NCBI GenBank assembly: GCA_029167045.1
Contig: JARFPK010000016.1
Location: 1-48,111 of the forward strand
Direction: 5' to 3'
DNA: 48,111 nt
From: Candidatus Methanocrinis natronophilus
GTDB lineage: Archaea > Halobacteriota > Methanosarcinia > Methanotrichales > Methanotrichaceae
Part shown: positions 1 to 7,607 of the stretch, piece after piece
Layout: each line of letters starts with the position of its first letter
Position numbering within the stretch: position 1 is the stretch's first letter
The notes under the pieces: model-generated
Seen by the model: the letters and a program-made list of their open reading frames with translations, nothing else
Databases searched by the model: none
Told to the model about the DNA's origin: nothing
Position numbers and translations under genes: made by a program

Positions 1-326
1 CCGTGGCGGCGCTGCTCGCCGAGTACGCCCGAGCCGACCGGCTGATCGTGGCCACCTCCGTCGACGGGGTCTACTCCGCCGACCCCGAGATCGATTCTGG
101 TGCGGTGAAGTTCGATAAGATGACCGCCAAAGACCTCGTCCGCCTCGCCATGGAGACGGAGATGAAGGCGGGGTCGCGCTCCCCCGTCGACCCCCTGGCG
201 GCGAAGATCATCGAGCGGTCGTCGATCTTCACCGTCGTAGTCCACGGCGCCGATCCGAAAAATCTGAAGAGGGGGGCCGAAGGCGGCCACTCCGGAACGG
301 AGATATCTGGGACGGAGATGTTCTGA
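1..326 (+). CDS. pyrH: UMP kinase (uridylate kinase), 3' end only
   Basis: The 5' part lies outside the window; the reading frame is open from the first base. The product phosphorylates UMP to UDP with ATP in the cytosol, feeding pyrimidine nucleotide supply. The visible C-terminal ~107 residues carry the family signature VATSVDGVYSADP (nucleotide-binding loop of the amino acid kinase fold) followed by the segment ending in DPLAAKIIERS, typical of the archaeal branch. A GTG at position 3 is internal, not the true start. It converges with the next gene on the minus strand. The pyrD/pyrK pair of the same pathway is about 41 kb away in this window. Family assignment is secure. Confidence 0.9.
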   Translation, partial: VAALLAEYARADRLIVATSVDGVYSADPEIDSGAVKFDKMTAKDLVRLAMETEMKAGSRSPVDPLAAKIIERSSIFTVVVHGADPKNLKRGAEGGHSGTEISGTEMF

Positions 327-440
327 GCTGGGGCCATCCGGCCCCCAAGGGCCCCCACCGCCCCTGCGGTCTCTAATGCCCTTAAGGTCCCTTAGGTCCT
401 TATGGGGCCTTAGGCTCTTATGGCCCCCGAGGTCCTCTCC
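327..440. other. Convergent intergenic spacer with degenerate CCTTA-GG repeats
   Basis: Between the 3' ends of pyrH and the HTH-CBS gene. From about 376 to 425 the motif CCTTA(A/T)GG(T/C) recurs imperfectly four or five times. I see no gene. It may act as a bidirectional termination region, but there is no clear oligo-T tract. Confidence 0.35.
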
Positions 441-1313
441 TTACGACCGGATCATGCAGCGGATCAGGTCGCGGGCGTCGAGCACCCCGAGAGGGATCTG
501 CGAGTCGGTGACCACGACCTGAGAAGCCCCGGTCTCAGCAAGCTTGGTGATGGCGGAGTGGAGCGGCTCCTCGGCGTCGACGGTGGGAAACTCCCTCTCC
601 ATCGACTCGCAGACCGGCATCTCCATCCTCCCCTCGGCGATACCCCGGAGGATGTCCTCCAGGGTGATGAGCCCTCTTCTGTCGCCGTTCTCTCCGACGA
701 GGGCCGCCCTGGCCCCCGAGAGGTGGAGCTTGCTGCACGCCTCCAGGAGCGTCGTTTCAGGCTCTATGGTGACGGCCGCCCTCGCCAGGTTCTTCACCGG
801 GATCTTCGGTATCGCAGCCATCTCCTTTATATCGAATATCAGCCGGTTTGTAGTGTCGTCCCTCCCGGTCACCACTCCTTTGATGTGGGTCTTGTTGACG
901 GGGGTCGGCCCTATCTCGATCTCGTCGTCGATGTGGAAGTCCCTGATGTTCCCTATTATCTGGACGATGCCGCTGCACTGGTTCGGCCTCATGACGGTGA
1001 AGAAGGTGATCTCGTTGGCGGTGGCCCCCGGGACGGGCGATCCGTTCCTGATCACCGGGACGTCGACGACGTCATCGGCTCCGTCGAGGTTGATCGCTTC
1101 ATAGGCGGCGGCGATGGCCCGGTAGCCGCCCTTGGGGCCGGGGACCCCCTCCACCAGATGGAGCGCCTTCAGAGATTGCATCTGGTTTCTGATGGTGCCG
1201 GGGTTTCTGTCTATGATGGCGGCTATCTCCTCGCCTTTGACCGCCCTCCCCTCTCTCCGTTGTAAGTTTATGAGAGCCGTCAGTATCTCCCGCTGTATCT
1301 GTGTCAGTTCCAT
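441..1313 (-). CDS. HTH regulator with C-terminal CBS domain pair
   Basis: 290 residues. Residues 1-70 form a winged helix (MELTQIQREILTALINLQ, recognition region around NPGTIRNQMQSLK), followed by a linker domain of about 100 residues that resembles the middle region of archaeal HTH-CBS proteins, and then two CBS repeats (about 165-220 and 230-290; segments GLITLEDILRGIAEG and PLGVLDARDLIRCMI). CBS pairs bind adenosyl ligands such as AMP, ATP or SAM, so this is probably a ligand-sensing transcription factor. The ligand and regulon cannot be read from the sequence. ATG at 1313 sits about 32 bases below a TATATATA box. The gene is transcribed alone; the radical SAM gene upstream ends before this promoter. 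Confidence 0.75.
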   Translation of the reverse strand: MELTQIQREILTALINLQRREGRAVKGEEIAAIIDRNPGTIRNQMQSLKALHLVEGVPGPKGGYRAIAAAYEAINLDGADDVVDVPVIRNGSPVPGATANEITFFTVMRPNQCSGIVQIIGNIRDFHIDDEIEIGPTPVNKTHIKGVVTGRDDTTNRLIFDIKEMAAIPKIPVKNLARAAVTIEPETTLLEACSKLHLSGARAALVGENGDRRGLITLEDILRGIAEGRMEMPVCESMEREFPTVDAEEPLHSAITKLAETGASQVVVTDSQIPLGVLDARDLIRCMIRS

Positions 1314-1343
1314 CCTTGATCGGGCTGATCTTCACGATTATCG

Positions 1344-1354
1344 GCTATATATAC
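1344..1354 (-). promoter_or_regulatory. TATA box of the HTH-CBS gene
   Basis: On the minus strand the bases read CGTATATATAG. The distance to the ATG at 1313 is about 31-40 bases, as expected for an archaeal TATA box with a short leader. A weak AAGG lies directly before the ATG. Confidence 0.55.
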
Positions 1355-1362
1355 GTGTTGAT

Positions 1363-2487
1363 CTATGATTTAGACCGGCGGGCGGGACAGGTGCTCCTCC
1401 CCCGATGAGGGAGCTTCGCCATCTTCTGCCAGATCCTCCTGACCGATTCCCTCCGGACGTTTCCGACGACCTCGGGGAGGCAGGCGCACGGATAGACCTC
1501 CCCCTCCGGGGTGATGTGCATCCAGTTCCTCCCGGCGAAGCAGCCAAACTCCCGGAAGGCGGCGGGGACGGAGAAGATCCGGGGAGGCGGCGCCACCGAG
1601 ACGAACTCCTCGATGATAGCGTGATCTTCTTCAGTCAGGGTGGAGCCGTCCTCGCCGGCCCACCTCCCCGTCGGGACGACCTCGAATAGGGTCAGCTCGT
1701 CAGCGCCGATACCGGCGGCGAGGCTGTGAATCTCCTCGATCTCGGAGACGTTATCCCGCCGGAGGACGACGTACAGGTCGACGAGGAGGCCGGCTTCGAG
1801 GGCGTTCTCGACGGCCTTCATGGCGTCTCGGAAGGCTCCGGCCCTTCCTCTCATCCGGTCGTGCTCCGCCTCGGCGGCGGAGTCGAGGCTGACGTTGACG
1901 GCGTAGAGCCCCGCCTCCTTGAGGTCGGAGGCGAGCCGTTCGGTGAAACCCGCCCCCGATGTGAAGATCGTCGATACCGCCCGGTCGTCGACGGCCCGGA
2001 CGAGGTCGGGAAGCTCCCGGTAGGTCGTAGGCTCCCCGCCGTCGAAGATGACCAGGGTCGTCCCCAGGTCCAGGACCTGGCCGACGACGTCTTCTACCTC
2101 CTCCGGCTCCAACCGGTGGTCTCTTCCCGTATCCGGGAGGGCGCAGTGGAGGCAGCGGTTGGGGCAGTCCTCGGTGACGGATATCGTCACCTGGTCGGGG
2201 GTCCGCAAGCCGAAGGTGGCCTTGAGGTAGCTTCTCGCAAGCCGGTCGAAGGCCCGGCTCGGGATGGGCGGAGACCAGGTGGACAGGATGAGCCTTTCCC
2301 CGCCCATCACCGGGATCTGGCCGTCGGCGATCTTGAGGGCGGACTTGACGATAGGAAGGCGGGAGAGGGGGCCCGCCGCCTCCAACCTCACCCTCCCCTC
2401 CACGACGGACGCCTCGGCCCGGAGAAGGGGGCCGCTCGTCAGATTGTACCGGCGGGGTCCGCCCCTCACCCCCCAATCCGTCGCCAT
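1363..2487 (-). CDS. Radical SAM protein with SPASM-like C-terminus
   Basis: About 374 residues. The radical SAM motif CPNRCLHC (CxxxCxxC) lies near residue 110 and would hold a [4Fe-4S] cluster that cleaves S-adenosylmethionine; FDGGEPT is the following GGE motif. A C-terminal stretch with CFAG, CACLPE and a GNVRRESVRRIW segment resembles a SPASM/twitch domain for an auxiliary cluster, but the usual final cysteines are absent and the chain ends in CPARRSKS. The N-terminal ~90 residues are not a recognised domain. ATG at 2487 is preceded by GAGGGAG; an alternative GTG at 2496 would overlap the hisI stop as GTGA. Co-transcribed with hisI. The substrate is unknown; heme- or peptide-modifying radical SAM proteins look similar. 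Confidence 0.75.
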   Translation of the reverse strand: MATDWGVRGGPRRYNLTSGPLLRAEASVVEGRVRLEAAGPLSRLPIVKSALKIADGQIPVMGGERLILSTWSPPIPSRAFDRLARSYLKATFGLRTPDQVTISVTEDCPNRCLHCALPDTGRDHRLEPEEVEDVVGQVLDLGTTLVIFDGGEPTTYRELPDLVRAVDDRAVSTIFTSGAGFTERLASDLKEAGLYAVNVSLDSAAEAEHDRMRGRAGAFRDAMKAVENALEAGLLVDLYVVLRRDNVSEIEEIHSLAAGIGADELTLFEVVPTGRWAGEDGSTLTEEDHAIIEEFVSVAPPPRIFSVPAAFREFGCFAGRNWMHITPEGEVYPCACLPEVVGNVRRESVRRIWQKMAKLPHRGRSTCPARRSKS

Positions 2488-2492
2488 CTCCC

Positions 2493-2843
2493 TCACCGGT
2501 AGACCTCGTCGGGGTCGAAGACCCGTTCTCCGACGATCCGGCCTTCCAGGTCCCGATAGAAGCAGGAGCGATAGCCTGTATGGCAGGCACCTCCCTCCTG
2601 GACGACCTTCAGGAGGACGGCGTCCTGATCGCAGTCGATCCTCGCCTCCACCACCCGCTGAAAGTGGCCGGAGGACTCCCCCTTCAGCCAGAGCCTCCCC
2701 CTCGACCGGGACCAGTAGTGGGCCTTCCCCGTCTCCAGGGTCTTCGCCAGGGCTTCCCGGTTCATGTAGGCGAGCATCAGGACCTCGCCGCTCTTTGCGT
2801 CCTGGACGACCGCCGGGACGAGGTCGCCCTTGATCTCCATCAT
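2493..2843 (-). CDS. hisI: Phosphoribosyl-AMP cyclohydrolase
   Basis: 116 residues, normal for the stand-alone enzyme. It opens the adenine ring of phosphoribosyl-AMP in the third step of histidine biosynthesis. The Mg2+-binding DCDQD motif, the preceding [19 protein letters not shown] block and the zinc ligands in [13 protein letters not shown] are all present. Start ATG at 2843 (a second ATG follows at 2840). Its 3' end overlaps the possible GTG start of the radical SAM gene by four bases. It diverges from nreA with almost no spacer, so the two promoters must interleave. No other his gene is visible here. Confidence 0.95.
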   Translation of the reverse strand: MMEIKGDLVPAVVQDAKSGEVLMLAYMNREALAKTLETGKAHYWSRSRGRLWLKGESSGHFQRVVEARIDCDQDAVLLKVVQEGGACHTGYRSCFYRDLEGRIVGERVFDPDEVYR

Positions 2844-2849
2844 GGCCGG

Positions 2850-4199
2850 ATGATAGGGCTATATCCTATAAAAGCCGTTTTCGATCCGTTGGCTACGAGG
2901 TGCGTCCGGTGCAAGGGGCGGGGGCTCTGCGGAAGGCCGGTCTGCCCGATCCTTCAGAGCTTCCGGGTTGTGGAACAGATCCCGAAGCTCGGGACGACGA
3001 TCGAGGGGCCGTCGCCCCCGGAGGTCTTCGTCGGGAGGTTCGGCTACCCTCGGGTCTCTGCCGGCCCCCTCGTCCCGGCGGATGGGAGGAGTTATGGGGA
3101 CGGGATCGGCTCAGCCCTCTCTTCTCGATCCGCCTCCTCCCGGTCCGCCACCGCCTCCGATTCAATTGATGTCACCGAGACCAACCCCGTCACCGCCCTC
3201 CCGCCATCTCTATTCACCCGGCCGGCGGAGCTGGCCAAGATGGACGTCGGGGAGATCGTTGCCCTCCGGTCGTCGATGGTGAGATCCTCCTCCAGGGTAG
3301 AGGTCTCGGACGCGAAGAACCCAGGAAAGCTACTGGAGATGGCCCAGGAGATCGCCATCTCCTCGACGCCGGTCGAGACGGAGGTGACCTTCGCAAAGCC
3401 GCCCCGAGGGCGGTTGCGCTTCGACGGGTTCATGATGCCTTCGGGGCCGGTCGGGACCGTCGAGGAGATGGAGATCATATCGAACCCGACGGTCCCCCGG
3501 AAGGTGGACGAGGTGGTGGGGGACACCGACCTGCTGGCCACCGCCGCCGTCGGCGAGCTATTCGAGGCCGGGGTCGAGGTGGACGGGATATCAAGGCTCC
3601 TCTCCCTGGGGCTCCTGGGAAAGAATAGAAAGCTCGTCCCCACGAGGTGGTCGATCACCGCCTCCGACGACATCGCGGGAAAGCATCTGATAGGATCCAT
3701 ACAGGACGATCCTCCCATCAACGACTACCTCCTCTTCTCAGGTGGGAGGCTGGCAAACCACTTTGAGATCCTCCTCGCCCCCGGACCCTTCACCTACGAG
3801 CTGCTCGAGATCTGGCTTCCCCGGTCCGTCTGGTCGGGGGAGGAGGCGTGGATCGGCGCCGACCGGGAGGGCCCCGGCCCGAAGAAGGGGTACAGCGGCC
3901 TTGCCGGAGGGTACTACGCCGCCCGCCTCGCCGTTCTCGAAGGCTTGGCCGAGATGAGGAGGCAGGCTACGATCATGGCGGTCCGGGAGATCACCGAGGG
4001 GTACTGGGCCCCCCTGGGGGTCTGGGTCGTCCGGGAGGCGGCCCGGGCCGCCCTGGCAGGCCAGCCGAAGAGGTTCGAGACCCTGGAGGCGGCTCTAGCG
4101 GATATGGCGATGCGCCTGCGGACGCCCGAGCGGGAGTGGCGCGCGCATTCGCAGCTCGTGCGGGGGGCGGGGCAGACGACGCTCGCGAGGTTCTTCTGA
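2850..4199 (+). CDS. nreA: Archaeal DNA repair protein NreA
   Basis: Up to 449 residues, Nre_N plus Nre_C architecture. An N-terminal zinc-finger-like cysteine cluster ([16 protein letters not shown]) is followed by the conserved FVGRFGYP block and a long Nre core. The last residues, QTTLARFF, are a PCNA-interacting (PIP) motif, the known way Nre proteins dock on the archaeal sliding clamp during DNA damage repair. The start is uncertain: ATG 2850 gives a 15-residue leader before the cysteines; TTG at 2889 would start just before them and lies better relative to the TATA-like element. A decayed second copy of the last ~95 codons lies 1.7 kb downstream (5936-6165). Gene identity is firm, start is not. 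Confidence 0.85.
   Translation: MIGLYPIKAVFDPLATRCVRCKGRGLCGRPVCPILQSFRVVEQIPKLGTTIEGPSPPEVFVGRFGYPRVSAGPLVPADGRSYGDGIGSALSSRSASSRSATASDSIDVTETNPVTALPPSLFTRPAELAKMDVGEIVALRSSMVRSSSRVEVSDAKNPGKLLEMAQEIAISSTPVETEVTFAKPPRGRLRFDGFMMPSGPVGTVEEMEIISNPTVPRKVDEVVGDTDLLATAAVGELFEAGVEVDGISRLLSLGLLGKNRKLVPTRWSITASDDIAGKHLIGSIQDDPPINDYLLFSGGRLANHFEILLAPGPFTYELLEIWLPRSVWSGEEAWIGADREGPGPKKGYSGLAGGYYAARLAVLEGLAEMRRQATIMAVREITEGYWAPLGVWVVREAARAALAGQPKRFETLEAALADMAMRLRTPEREWRAHSQLVRGAGQTTLARFF
2862..2878 (-). promoter_or_regulatory. TATA-like element between hisI and nreA
   Basis: The minus strand reads GGCTTTTATAGGATATAG, placing a TATA box about 25-30 bases before the hisI ATG and implying a nearly leaderless hisI transcript. 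It lies inside the 5' end of nreA if that gene starts at 2850, which is one reason to suspect a later nreA start. Confidence 0.5.
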
Positions 4200-4228
4200 T
4201 GAACGCCCGAATTGCCTACGAGTCTGCT

Positions 4229-4261
4229 GAACGATAGTTTTATTTTATCGAACGATCGTTC
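4229..4261 (+). promoter_or_regulatory. Promoter and palindromic operator of the MNT-HEPN unit
   Basis: A TATA-like TTTTATTTTA (4238-4247) lies 26-35 bases before the ATG at 4273. Just downstream is a perfect 12-base palindrome GAACGATCGTTC (4250-4261), and its half-site GAACGAT occurs again at 4229-4235 on the other side of the TATA box. The arrangement suits autorepression by the wHTH-nucleotidyltransferase encoded next; that binding is inference. Confidence 0.55.
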
Positions 4262-4272
4262 AATGGTTTGAG

Positions 4273-4815
4273 ATGATCTGGTCCGAGAAGTTCGTCGGCC
4301 TGAAGGTGCTGGGATACTTTCTTACCCACCCTTCCGAGGAGATCCACCTTAAAGAGCTCGGCCGAGTTCTAAAGATCAGCCCCGCAAGCGCGAAGAAGTA
4401 CTGCGATGATCTGGTGGCCTCCGGTCTGATCCAGGAGAGCGCCCTGGGAAATCTCCGCATGTTGAGGTTGAACCGGGACGACTTCGCCGTTCGAGGCATG
4501 ATGAGGGCCTACCAGCTATTCCGCTTCAAGGATCTGGGGATCGAGAACCTCGCTCTAGGGTGCACATCCTTCGCCGTATACGGCAGCTTCGCCTCCGGCA
4601 ACTTCGACGAGCGGAGCGATCTCGACCTTCTGGTGATAGGCGAGGAGGCGGATGTAAAGAGAGATCGGGTCCTGGCGCTCCAGGAGAAGTTGGGAAGGTC
4701 CGTCCAGCTGACGGTAATGCCCTACTATCGGTGGGAGGCGTTGAAGAAGGAGGGCGACGGCTTCGCGGAGAACGTCTTGAGAGATCACGTACTGGTCAAG
4801 GGGGTCGAGCTGTGA
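4273..4815 (+). CDS. wHTH-MNT nucleotidyltransferase, antitoxin-like
   Basis: 180 residues. Residues 1-75 are a winged helix (EIHLKELGRVLKISPASAKKYCDDL). Residues ~95-180 are a minimal nucleotidyltransferase with the pol-beta motif GSFASGNFDERSDLDLLV, whose GS, and DxD metal ligands, are intact. In MNT-HEPN systems the MNT antitoxin AMPylates or otherwise neutralises the HEPN RNase; the HTH would add autoregulation. The gene ends as GTGA, overlapping the HEPN-like reading frame. The enzyme looks intact although its partner is broken, so it may persist as an immunity gene or simply await decay. Confidence 0.8.
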   Translation: MIWSEKFVGLKVLGYFLTHPSEEIHLKELGRVLKISPASAKKYCDDLVASGLIQESALGNLRMLRLNRDDFAVRGMMRAYQLFRFKDLGIENLALGCTSFAVYGSFASGNFDERSDLDLLVIGEEADVKRDRVLALQEKLGRSVQLTVMPYYRWEALKKEGDGFAENVLRDHVLVKGVEL

Positions 4816-5235
4816 GGTTTGACGAGTGCGTCGAGAAGGGCATGATCAAACGGGACCCCAAGGCGTCGATGCGGGTCGAAACCTCTCTCGATGCAGCAGA
4901 GCGGTTCCTCTCGTCTTCGAAGAGAAACCTGGAGATCCGGGAGTATGAGATGGTGGCGATCGCAGCCTACAACAGCGCTTTCCATTCGGCAAGATCTCTC
5001 CTCTTTGCGCGAGGTTACGTGGAGCGGAGCCATCTCTGCCTCGGCCTGGCCATCAGAGCCCTTTACAGCGGTCCGGTCATCGATCTGATCAAGACGTGGG
5101 ACAAAAATAAGGCTCTCCGGGCATAACGTCCAGTATGGCGGCGGTCTCGTCAGCCCTGAAGAGGCCGAATTTGTGATAAATTTTGCAGAATAGTTTCTCG
5201 AAGCCGCGAGGAAGGAGCTCGGAAAGGCGGATTGA
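4812..5235 (+). pseudogene. HEPN-domain toxin partner, frameshifted and interrupted
   Basis: Starts at a GTG overlapping the MNT stop. The first 103 codons give a helical HEPN-like sequence (RDPKASMRVETSLDAAERFL, then AYNSAFHSARSLLFARGY). At 5121-5124 the frame meets TAA, but shifting by one base restores HNVQYGGGLVSPEEAEFV, a typical HEPN continuation, which is then cut by TAG at 5191 and TGA at 5233. The shift falls at the LR/HNVQY segment near the expected catalytic Arg-His motif. Two lesions argue for a real pseudogene rather than one sequencing error. The same frame continues to 5340 (a segment ending in GFIKEAL) with no recognised domain. Confidence 0.7.
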
Positions 5236-5363
5236 TGGATCGAAAGCCTTTTTGGCAGGCTACGGCTGTACACGAAACGTCCCGGCCGAGTTGCCAAGGT
5301 GGTGGGGATGGCCCCTGGGTTTATCAAGGAGGCGCTTTGAATTATCGACGAAAGGTATATGAT

Positions 5364-5373
5364 ATCTGCAGAT
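5364..5373 (+). promoter_or_regulatory. Palindrome before the antitoxin gene
   Basis: ATCTGCAGAT is a perfect 10-base palindrome following AAAGGTATATGAT, which can serve as the TATA region. It is kept unchanged in the second cassette (13825-13834) although nearby bases differ, so it is a candidate autoregulatory operator. Confidence 0.4.
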
Positions 5374-5386
5374 CATGATCTCTATG

Positions 5387-5530
5387 ATGGCTTCCGTCAA
5401 GGTCAGGCGAGATCCGGTTCGAGATCTCGATGTATGCGAATCTGAGGTCGAGGAGCTGGAGAGGCTCGCGCAAGAGACGAGGGAGAAGGGCGTTTCTTGG
5501 AAGAGCCTCAAGGAAGAGCTCGGATTATGA
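5387..5530 (+). CDS. Small antitoxin of a RelE-type pair, copy 1
   Basis: 47 residues from ATG 5387 (an in-frame ATG at 5375 would add four). It is acidic and helical, with a C-terminal part GVSWKSLKEELGL that could wrap the toxin. The stop overlaps the toxin start as ATGA, the usual coupling of type II toxin-antitoxin pairs. Forty of 47 residues match the second copy (13848-13991). I do not recognise a named antitoxin family; the assignment rests on the adjacent RelE-fold toxin and the overlap. Confidence 0.65.
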   Translation: MASVKVRRDPVRDLDVCESEVEELERLAQETREKGVSWKSLKEELGL

Positions 5531-5850
5531 GCTATGAGGTTCTTTTACACCCAAAGAGAGTAAAAAGGATGATCGCGGCTCTTCCTCTGGCTCATCAGAG
5601 GAGACTTAAGGAGCTGATCGATCAGCTCGCTGAGGACCCGTTTCTATCAAGGTCGGGGCATATCTCCGGCTATCATCTCGATAAGGCGAATTTTGACGTC
5701 AAGCGGTGCAAAGGCCACAAGAACCGTTTTCGGGTCAGGTTCGGCGATTTTCGGCTCGTCTACGAGGTGGACGAAGAGGAACGGCTCGTCCTGCTTCTGA
5801 AGCTGGACGTCAGGGGCGAGGTCTATTTAGGGCCGCCAGATAAGAAGTAG
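5527..5850 (+). CDS. RelE/ParE-superfamily toxin, copy 1
   Basis: 107 residues. The fold is visible as an N-terminal SYEVLLHPKRVKR strand, two helices (HQRRLKELIDQLAEDPF) and the C-terminal sheet NRFRVRFGDFRLVYEVDEE plus LVLLLKLDVRGEVY. RelE-type toxins cut mRNA at the ribosome; ParE-type ones poison gyrase, and the sequence does not settle which. The start at 5527, overlapping the antitoxin stop, is preferred to an upstream ATG at 5497 inside the antitoxin gene. This copy keeps the Arg and Tyr of RVRFGDFRLVY that the second copy has lost, so it is the likelier active toxin. Confidence 0.8.
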   Translation: MSYEVLLHPKRVKRMIAALPLAHQRRLKELIDQLAEDPFLSRSGHISGYHLDKANFDVKRCKGHKNRFRVRFGDFRLVYEVDEEERLVLLLKLDVRGEVYLGPPDKK

Positions 5851-5935
5851 CTGCCTGGGGGTCTTCCCTGTTCCTTGGTAAGATGCCCCCCGCTGCACGG
5901 CTCATCATGCATAAATGGCTCGCCGGGTGCTCCGA

Positions 5936-6165
5936 ACCGCCCGCCTCGCGGTTCTGCAGTGCCTAGCCGAGATGTGGCGGCAGGCATCGGTCCTCGTCGG
6001 GGAGGCGTCCCGGGCCTCCCTCGCTGGGAAGTCGGGGAGGTTCGAGACCCTGGAGGCGGCGCTGGCCGACATGGCGACGCGCCTGCGGACGCCTGCACGG
6101 GAGTGGCGACCCACTAGGAGATCGCCCGGGGGGCGGCCCAGACGACGCTGGCCAGGTTCTATTGA
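5936..6165 (+). pseudogene. Decayed copy of the nreA 3' end
   Basis: In one frame the sequence reads TARLAVLQCLAEMWRQASVL, then [19 protein letters not shown], matching the NreA C-terminal region residue by residue but lacking an internal block of about 16 residues. After about 6110 the frame shifts, and the PIP-like ending AAQTTLARFY with its stop is read in another frame. It has no start and would not make a working protein. It sits at the far side of the toxin-antitoxin genes from intact nreA, as if it marked the other edge of an insertion. Confidence 0.8.
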
Positions 6166-6182
6166 TCGAAACTTGAAGAGAT

Positions 6183-6212
6183 CTGGTTGTGATTTCCAAT
6201 CATCACAGCCGG
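6183..6212. terminator. Stem-loop between nreA remnant and transporter gene
   Basis: CTGGTTGTGAT (6183-6193) pairs with ATCACAGCCGG (6202-6212) with two G-U pairs and an 8-base loop. It lies about 50 bases beyond the stop of the last gene of the ectoine operon, where a terminator or transcript-end stabiliser would be expected. No oligo-T tract follows closely. Confidence 0.4.
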
Positions 6213-6259
6213 ATATCACGCCATTTATTCGGGGCCGCTTCTAAGGGACGCCAAGCCCT

Positions 6260-7573
6260 TCATAGAATATTCCAGAGTATGAAGGCCGCTGCCAGGAAAG
6301 GCAGGCTGCGTCCTATGACGTAAATTTTGAACTCCCACCAGCGGCTCTTCGCCCCCAGGGCCTGGGCGATCCTGGGCCGGGGGACGAACCAGCATACCAG
6401 GCCGGTACCGATGATCCCCGACGCCACCACCATATTGGTGCCGCCGAACTGGTCCATGAAGTCGAGAAAAGGCATGCCCATAACGCTCAGCTCCAGGGGG
6501 CTGAAGCTGAGGGCCGATGGCACCCCCAGGAAGATCATCAGACAGCCCACCGCCAAGACGGAGCGGAGGTTGCCCATCCGGAACTCCTCTGAGAAGGCAG
6601 CGGTGATCACCTTCAGCCCGGCGAGGCAGGAGCTGAAGGCGGCGGCGAAGAAGAGGAAGAAGAAGCCCATGGCCAGCCAGGCGCCGTGCTCCATCTCATC
6701 AAATACCCGGGGGAGGGTATCGAAGGCGAGCTGGCTGCCGGCGCCAGGATCGAAACCGTAGGTGAAGACGAAGGGGAAGATCATCAACCCCGCCAGGAGG
6801 GCGATGGAGGTCTCGGTGCCCGCCACGATCAGGCAGGCCCGGGGGACGTTGGTCTGCTGGGGGATGTAACTTCCGTAGGTGACGAGATAACCCTGACCGA
6901 TGGCCAGAGTATAGAAGGCTTGACCGAAGGCGAAGAGCCAGATGGTGGGGCTTTTAAGATGGCCGTAGTCAGCGACGAACATGAAGCTTCTGGCCTCTTC
7001 CCAGCCGTCCATCCGGGCGGCGAAGATGACGAGGCCGATGATCATCAGCACCAGAACCGGCATCAATATCTTGGAGAACTTCTCGATGGCGCTGACCCCC
7101 CGTATCAGGACCGCGGTGGCCAGGACCGTGACGGCGAAGAAATACCAGAGGGAGTTGTAACCTGCGGTGAAGTCGTCGAAGGGCTCTACAGCCATGCAGA
7201 AGGCCGAAACGGCATAGCCCATGGTCCAGCCGGTGATCACCAGGTAGTAGCTGGTTATCGCGATCGTCAACATCACCACGAACCATCCGTAAAGAGTTCC
7301 GAAGCGGCGAACGGTCCTGAAGGTGCCGACGACGCTCCCCTGGACGAGGCGGCCGGCCCCCACTTCCATCATCATGATGGGGAGGGCCACCAGGACCAAG
7401 GCGATGAGGTAGGCGACGATGAAGGCTCCGCCGCCGTTCTCCCCCACCATGTAGGGGAAACGCCAGAGGTTGCCGAGGCCGACGGCGGCGGCGGTCATGG
7501 AGAAGACGAAGGCGGTTTCAGAGGACCACTGGGCGCGCTGGCCGGGGCTGTAGGGGACTTCGCAACCGGTCAT
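6260..7573 (-). CDS. Na+-dependent NSS (SNF) family transporter
   Basis: 437 residues, the size of prokaryotic LeuT/MhsT-type neurotransmitter:sodium symporters. TM1 carries the unwound signature AVGLGNLWRFPYM, followed by GGGAFIVAYL in TM2, and about eleven hydrophobic segments can be drawn in all. Such carriers couple Na+ entry to uptake of amino acids or related solutes. Start ATG 7573 is preceded by GGTGAT. It is last in the minus-strand ectoine operon, 34 bases after the unknown 680-residue gene. Salvage uptake of ectoine or of a precursor is a reasonable inference from position; the family is better known for amino acids. Confidence 0.9.
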   Translation of the reverse strand: MTGCEVPYSPGQRAQWSSETAFVFSMTAAAVGLGNLWRFPYMVGENGGGAFIVAYLIALVLVALPIMMMEVGAGRLVQGSVVGTFRTVRRFGTLYGWFVVMLTIAITSYYLVITGWTMGYAVSAFCMAVEPFDDFTAGYNSLWYFFAVTVLATAVLIRGVSAIEKFSKILMPVLVLMIIGLVIFAARMDGWEEARSFMFVADYGHLKSPTIWLFAFGQAFYTLAIGQGYLVTYGSYIPQQTNVPRACLIVAGTETSIALLAGLMIFPFVFTYGFDPGAGSQLAFDTLPRVFDEMEHGAWLAMGFFFLFFAAAFSSCLAGLKVITAAFSEEFRMGNLRSVLAVGCLMIFLGVPSALSFSPLELSVMGMPFLDFMDQFGGTNMVVASGIIGTGLVCWFVPRPRIAQALGAKSRWWEFKIYVIGRSLPFLAAAFILWNIL

Positions 7574-7607
7574 GGCATCACCCGTCCTCCCTCCAAAGGA
7601 TCAGCGT

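Larger units (their letters stand above)
5341..5935 (+). repeat. Direct repeat, copy 1: RelB/RelE cassette with flanks
   Basis: From AATTATCGAC at about 5340 through the toxin gene and into the flank with GCATAAATGGCTCG (about 5909-5922), this segment matches 13801-14395 base for base over long runs, in the same orientation. It contains the operator, antitoxin and toxin described separately. The two copies bracket the ectoine operon. Confidence 0.8.

Noticed and set aside
2580-2849. Upstream extension of the nreA frame over hisI
   Set aside because: It is antisense to the clear hisI gene, and NreA proteins start close to the cysteine cluster.
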